Source: Rhodospirillales bacterium
GTDB taxonomy: Bacteria > Pseudomonadota > Alphaproteobacteria > Rhodospirillales_A > JACZKS01
DNA length: 19,743 bases
NCBI GenBank assembly: GCA_018648445.1
Contig: JABGRG010000078.1
Span: 1 to 19,743, forward strand
Direction: 5' to 3'
Under the pieces are notes generated by a model. It was given only the letters and a program-made list of their open reading frames with translations, did no database searches and was not told the origin of the DNA. Below, piece after piece: positions 16,247 to 19,743 of the stretch. A program made the position numbers and the translations under genes. Position 1 is the first letter of the stretch. Each line of letters begins with the position of its first letter.

Positions 16247-16974
16247 CCGCTATTCGCTCAATCGCGTTTAATATCTATTTCTTCGGCGAATTGGCCATGT
16301 GCATGGTCGTCATGTTCTTTTGTCTGCCGCTTCCACGATGCTGCATGGAATATGTAATCCGCACCTGGGCCAAAACCGCCTGCTGGGGCATGAGGGTCAT
16401 TGCCGGGATCGACTATGAAGTTCGCGGCATCGAAAACATTCCGGACGAGCCGACCATTTTTGCTTCCAAGCATCAATCCATGTGGGAAACGGTTTCCTTT
16501 TGGTGGTTTTTCAAGGCGCCCGTATACGTCATGAAAAAGGAGCTCCGTTCCATCCCGTTCTGGGGTTGGTATGCGCGCAAATGCCAACAAGTATTTGTTG
16601 ACCGGTCGGGCGGAGCCAGCGCGTTGAAGAAGATGGTGCGCGATAGTCTTGAGAGCCTGAACAGCGGACGCCATTTGATCATTTTTCCCGAAGGAAGCCG
16701 TGCGCCAGCTGGCGAAAAACTCCACTATCATCCCGGAATCGCCGCGCTTTACAGCCGATTGTCCAGACGGGTTGTTCCGGTGGCGCTGAATTCGGGCGTA
16801 TTCTGGGGGCGTCGCGAATTCTTGAAAAGGCCGGGGAAAGTCATCGTCGAATTCCTTCCCCCGATCGAAGTCGGGTTAACCCGAAAAGAATTCGCCCCCG
16901 AGTTGGAAAGAAGAATTGAAACCGCGACTGACCGCCTGGTTGCCGAGGCGCGCGAATCCCTTCAAACGCGCTGA
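16243..16974 (+). CDS. plsC: 1-acyl-sn-glycerol-3-phosphate acyltransferase
   Basis: A 243-residue membrane-associated acyltransferase that makes phosphatidic acid from lysophosphatidic acid. A hydrophobic N-terminal segment (about 10-30) anchors it. The catalytic box is H77-Q-S-M-W-E82, an HX4E form instead of the textbook HX4D. The acceptor-binding box IIFPEGSRAPAG lies at 146-157, and VPVALNSGVFWGRR forms the fourth conserved block. The ATG overlaps the preceding gene's stop (ATGA). Assignment by motif is strong; acyl-donor preference cannot be read. Confidence 0.92.
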   Translation: MTAIRSIAFNIYFFGELAMCMVVMFFCLPLPRCCMEYVIRTWAKTACWGMRVIAGIDYEVRGIENIPDEPTIFASKHQSMWETVSFWWFFKAPVYVMKKELRSIPFWGWYARKCQQVFVDRSGGASALKKMVRDSLESLNSGRHLIIFPEGSRAPAGEKLHYHPGIAALYSRLSRRVVPVALNSGVFWGRREFLKRPGKVIVEFLPPIEVGLTRKEFAPELERRIETATDRLVAEARESLQTR

Positions 16975-17280
16975 ACTCAACTGCAATTGCCTACAGTTGG
17001 CACGGGGACTTGTGGACAGTCCTGTGGAGCGTTTCAGCCTTCGCATTGTGAACTGCGTGGGTAACTTCGGGAATTTAAGGAGTTCCGCCGATTCTCTGTG
17101 ATCCTGTCTGGGGACGGAATTGTGCAAACATAACAAGAACATTTCTTGACGAATTGCAGGAAACGACTTAACTTTATTGACGAAAAGCCTTTAATATTGC
17201 GGGGTTGCAGCCGCCTTCCGTCTCAAAAGCAGGAACGGAACGGCGGGACACGCCGATGTTTGGCGGGATCGGGAATTATC
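16975..17280 (+). other. nrdJ leader / intergenic region without a convincing gene
   Basis: This 306-bp gap holds short inverted repeats but no supported gene. CAACTG (16978-16983) pairs with CAGTTG (16994-16999) around a region containing the palindrome GCAATTGC. GGACT (17006-17010) pairs with AGTCC (17018-17022), overlapping the smaller palindrome GGAC-A-GTCC. Neither hairpin has a T run, so neither is a clear terminator for plsC. I see no B12-box-like element of a cobalamin riboswitch and no good NrdR-box pair. The in-frame upstream ATG at 17146 gives unconserved-looking residues and is not taken as the nrdJ start. Confidence 0.55.
17146..17174 (+). promoter_or_regulatory. Candidate sigma-70 promoter for nrdJ
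   Basis: TTGACG (17146-17151, five of six matches to the -35 consensus) is followed after 17 nt by TAACTT (17169-17174), a poor -10 match, in an A/T-rich patch of an otherwise GC-rich region. Transcription from here would leave an untranslated leader of about 100 nt before ATG 17281. A second TTGACG at 17177-17182 lacks a suitably spaced -10. Confidence 0.35.
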
Positions 17281-19641
17281 ATGGTTCAGGTTGCCACCAT
17301 TTCCCAGCAGATCTGGGACATGAAATATCGTCTCAAGGGGCCGGATGGCCGTCCTGTGGACAAGAACATCGCCGATTCGTGGCAGCGCGTGGCCCGCAGC
17401 CTGGCCGCCGTGGAAGATGATCAGGGCCTGTGGGAGCGCAATTTCTTCGAGGCGCTGGAAGATTTCAAGTTTCTGCCGGCCGGCCGCATCCTTTCGGGCG
17501 CGGAAAGCAAACGCAACGTAACGCTGTTCAATTGCTTCGTCATGGGCACCGTGCCTGACGACATGGGCGGTATTTTCGATAGTCTGAAAGAAGCCGCGCT
17601 GACCATGCAGCAGGGCGGCGGCATCGGGTACGATTTCTCCACCCTGCGGCCCAAGGGCGCGGCGGTGAAGGGCGTGGGCGCGGATGCCTCGGGCCCGCTT
17701 TCCTTCATGGACGTGTGGGACGCCATGTGCCGCACCATCATGAGCGCAGGCTCGCGCCGCGGCGCCATGATGGCGGTGATGCGCTGCGATCACCCCGATA
17801 TCGAAGCCTTTATCGAGGCCAAGCGCGACGGTGGCCGCTTGCGCATGTTCAATCTGTCGGTCCTGGTAACGGACGCCTTCATGCGCGCGGTCAAGGAAGA
17901 CACCGCCTGGGAATTGACGTTTGACGGCGAAGTCCATCGCAGCCTTCCGGCCCGCGAATTGTGGGACAAGATCATGCGCGGCACCTATGCCTATGCCGAG
18001 CCCGGCGTGATCTTCATCGACCGCATCAACCGCCTGAACAACCTGAACTACTGCGAAACCATCACCGCCACCAATCCCTGCGGCGAACAGCCCCTGCCGC
18101 CCTACGGCGCATGCCTGTTGGGATCGGTCAATCTGGCCCGGCTGGTCGACGCGCCGTTTACGGAAAGCGCCGAAATCAGCCCCTCGGCCATCGAAAAGCT
18201 GACAGCCGTCGCCGTGCGGGCCATGGACAACGTCATCGACGTTTCGCGCTTCCCGCTGCCCGAACAAGCGCACGAGGCCACCGCAAAGCGCCGCATCGGG
18301 CTGGGTATCACCGGGCTGGCCGACGCGCTGATCATGTGCGGCGCGCGGTACGGTTCGGCCCGCGCCGTGGAATTGACCGAACAATGGATGCGGGCGATCC
18401 AGCGCTCCGCCTATCTGGCATCCAGCGAACTGGCCGCCGAAAAGGGCTCGTTCCCGCTTTTCGACGCCGAGAAATTCCTGGCCGGAGAAACCGCGCGCGG
18501 GCTGGACGACGACGTGCGCTCGGCCATCGCCGATAATGGCATTCGCAACGCGCTGTTGACTTCGGTCGCGCCCACCGGAACCATTTCTCTGTTCGCCGAC
18601 AATGTTTCCTCGGGGCTGGAGCCGGTGTTCAGCTTCAAGTACACGCGCCACGTTCTGGGGCCGGACGGCGTGCGCCGCGAAGAACAGGTCAGCGACTACG
18701 CTTTCAGGCTATACAAGCGCATGTTCGGCGAAGACACGGCCCTGACGGACGCCTTCGTCGACGCCCAGCAGCTTAGCCCGCGCGACCATCTGGTCATGCA
18801 GGCCGCCGTGCAGAAGTATATCGACAGCTCCATTTCCAAAACCATCAACTGCCCCGAAAGCATTTCGTTCGAGGACTTCAAGGACATCTACGTTCAGGCC
18901 TACGATCTGGGCTGCAAGGGCTGCACCACCTACCGGCCCAACGATGTGACCGGGGCGGTGCTGGTGGCCAAGCCCAGCGCCACGAAACAAGCGGCCAAAA
19001 AGCAGGCGGAACTACCGCTGGAAGCCCCCATCGCCAAGGCCAAACCCAAGGATATGGGCGATTCGGGGCGGGTTGCCCAATTGTACAAGCCGCTGGATCG
19101 CGAAGAAGCGCTGGACGGCAAGACCTACAAGGTCAACTGGCCGGAGAGCGACCACGCCATCTACATCACGCTCAACGACATTCTCGACGACTCGGGGCGC
19201 ATCCGCCCCTTCGAGGTGTTCATCAATTCCAAGAACATGGAGCACTACGCCTGGACCGTGGCCCTCACCCGCATGATCAGCGCGGTGTTCCGGCGCGGCG
19301 GCGACGTCTCGTTCGTGGTCGAGGAACTGAAAGCCGTGTTCGATCCGCGCGGCGGGCAATGGATGGGCGGGCGCTATGTGCCCTCGCTTCTGGCCGCCAT
19401 CGGCGAGGTCATCGAACGGCATTTAAAGGAAATCGGCTTCCTCGCAGCACCCGGCGAACAAGGCGGCACCCTCGAAATGGCCAAACTTCCCAAGGTCGTG
19501 ACCATGGGCGCGGGCGACGACACGGATGGAAGCGCCATCAAATCCATGTTTAGGCAATGCCCCAAGTGCGCCCAACTCAGCCTGATGCGTCAGGAAGGCT
19601 GCGACACCTGCTCGTCCTGCGGCTATTCCAAGTGCGGGTAG
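17281..19641 (+). CDS. nrdJ: Adenosylcobalamin-dependent ribonucleotide reductase (class II)
   Basis: Reduces ribonucleotides to deoxyribonucleotides using a B12-derived radical, independent of oxygen. From ATG 17281 it has 786 residues. C85 (TLFNCFVMG) and C278 (YGACLLGSVNL) form the redox pair, and N265-P-C267-G-E269-Q carries the thiyl cysteine with catalytic Asn and Glu. The 11-residue spacing between C267 and C278 equals that in the Thermotoga enzyme. A C-terminal region of the NrdJ_Z type follows, ending with cysteine pairs C-P-K-C, C-D-T-C, C-G-Y-S-K-C that shuttle electrons from thioredoxin. A GGGA a few nt upstream supports ATG 17281. No intein. The TAG stop is followed directly by a palindromic repeat. 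Confidence 0.97.
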   Translation: MVQVATISQQIWDMKYRLKGPDGRPVDKNIADSWQRVARSLAAVEDDQGLWERNFFEALEDFKFLPAGRILSGAESKRNVTLFNCFVMGTVPDDMGGIFDSLKEAALTMQQGGGIGYDFSTLRPKGAAVKGVGADASGPLSFMDVWDAMCRTIMSAGSRRGAMMAVMRCDHPDIEAFIEAKRDGGRLRMFNLSVLVTDAFMRAVKEDTAWELTFDGEVHRSLPARELWDKIMRGTYAYAEPGVIFIDRINRLNNLNYCETITATNPCGEQPLPPYGACLLGSVNLARLVDAPFTESAEISPSAIEKLTAVAVRAMDNVIDVSRFPLPEQAHEATAKRRIGLGITGLADALIMCGARYGSARAVELTEQWMRAIQRSAYLASSELAAEKGSFPLFDAEKFLAGETARGLDDDVRSAIADNGIRNALLTSVAPTGTISLFADNVSSGLEPVFSFKYTRHVLGPDGVRREEQVSDYAFRLYKRMFGEDTALTDAFVDAQQLSPRDHLVMQAAVQKYIDSSISKTINCPESISFEDFKDIYVQAYDLGCKGCTTYRPNDVTGAVLVAKPSATKQAAKKQAELPLEAPIAKAKPKDMGDSGRVAQLYKPLDREEALDGKTYKVNWPESDHAIYITLNDILDDSGRIRPFEVFINSKNMEHYAWTVALTRMISAVFRRGGDVSFVVEELKAVFDPRGGQWMGGRYVPSLLAAIGEVIERHLKEIGFLAAPGEQGGTLEMAKLPKVVTMGAGDDTDGSAIKSMFRQCPKCAQLSLMRQEGCDTCSSCGYSKCG

Positions 19642-19743
19642 AGCATTTTCCGACCAAATGCGGTCATTCTGATGTACTTCGATGGATTGATCCGCTAGGC
19701 GTTTCGCGAAGCGCGATGCTAAAGCATCGGGCGAGCGGAACAA
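19641..19743. repeat. MITE-like palindromic element (copy 2, cut by window end)
   Basis: The last 103 nt align without gaps to the reverse complement of the right half of the 12458-12721 element, with 88 of 103 positions identical by my hand count. The terminal GAGCATTTTCCGACCAAATG corresponds to the inverted-repeat end of copy 1, and the internal hairpin CGATGC-TAAA-GCATCG (19714-19729) is conserved. The first base is the G of the nrdJ TAG stop, with TA in front of it. The far end lies outside the window. The minus-strand open frame crossing this stretch is a repeat-derived shadow. Confidence 0.85.

Noticed and set aside
17146..17280. 45-codon N-terminal extension of nrdJ
   Set aside because: Its sequence is unlike the family start, and the probable -35 box lies on its start codon; ATG 17281 has a better RBS and a typical N-terminus.
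16975..17280. Cobalamin riboswitch upstream of nrdJ
   Set aside because: I looked for the conserved B12-box and core segments and saw none; only short unrelated hairpins are present.
17191..18651. 486-codon open frame antisense to nrdJ
   Set aside because: nrdJ is unmistakable on the plus strand; the antisense frame is Gly/Ala/His/Arg-rich and recognisable as a GC-bias shadow.
19423..19743. Open minus-strand frame beginning M-F-R-S-P-D-A-L-A at the window end
   Set aside because: Part lies in the palindromic repeat and part antisense to nrdJ; similar frames occur in copy 1. It is repeat-derived, not a gene.
1..19743. Defence island, toxin-antitoxin pair, CRISPR or secondary-metabolite cluster
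   Set aside because: Apart from the repeat element, nearly all space is filled by housekeeping genes; no signature of such systems was found.

Overview
The window looks like core chromosome of an alphaproteobacterium, most likely Rhodospirillales-like. The evidence is high GC, heavy GCC/CTG/CGC codon use, and family-level resemblance of the proteins, in particular the argH / LptM-like lipoprotein / lysA / TIGR02302 (DUF4175) run and the zinc-ribbon gene divergent from ftsEX. The genus cannot be fixed from the sequence alone. I see no rRNA, tRNA, CRISPR array, prophage, transposase gene or defence system.

Layout. (1) 56-2715, minus strand: thrC (GTG start) overlaps an M16 zinc peptidase gene by 4 bp. 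(2) 2919-3908, plus strand: a 77-residue orphan protein, a probable hairpin terminator and a GNAT acetyltransferase, whose last 11 bp overlap the convergent M24B aminopeptidase P gene (3898 to about 5661, minus). (3) 5845-6264: a DUF1127 protein followed by a strong, probably bidirectional terminator, then on the minus strand a TlpA-like membrane thioredoxin overlapping a small lipoprotein gene. (4) 7231-12458, plus: argH, a 43-codon LptM-like lipoprotein gene, lysA (diaminopimelate decarboxylase) and a large TIGR02302 membrane protein, closely packed. (5) 12458-12721: a 264-bp palindromic repeat with no coding content. (6) 12721-13770, minus: an MJ0042 zinc-ribbon membrane protein with long proline and Glu-Pro tracts; divergent from it, ftsE-ftsX-ydcF-like-plsC (13907-16974, plus) with ATGA overlaps at two of the three junctions. 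(7) 17281-19641, plus: nrdJ, the B12-dependent class II ribonucleotide reductase, behind a 306-bp leader. (8) 19641-19743: the start of a second copy of the palindromic repeat, cut by the window end.

How the genes fit together. Threonine, arginine and lysine/diaminopimelate synthesis (thrC, argH, lysA), peptide turnover (M16, aminopeptidase P), envelope and division functions (ftsEX, YdcF-like, PlsC, LptM-like, zinc-ribbon membrane protein) and deoxyribonucleotide supply (nrdJ) form an ordinary housekeeping neighbourhood.

The most unusual signal is the repeat. Its outer ends lie exactly at the stop codons of three genes. The first copy has 34-bp terminal inverted repeats with one mismatch. 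Reading outward from a flanking TA, the repeat's first base G completes a TAG stop codon for the TIGR02302 gene, for the convergent zinc-ribbon gene, and (second copy) for nrdJ. Deleting the first element plus one TA gives a junction where the two convergent genes still stop, through stop codons sharing that TA. This fits a non-autonomous MITE-like element inserting at TA and preserving gene ends. The inference rests on two copies only.
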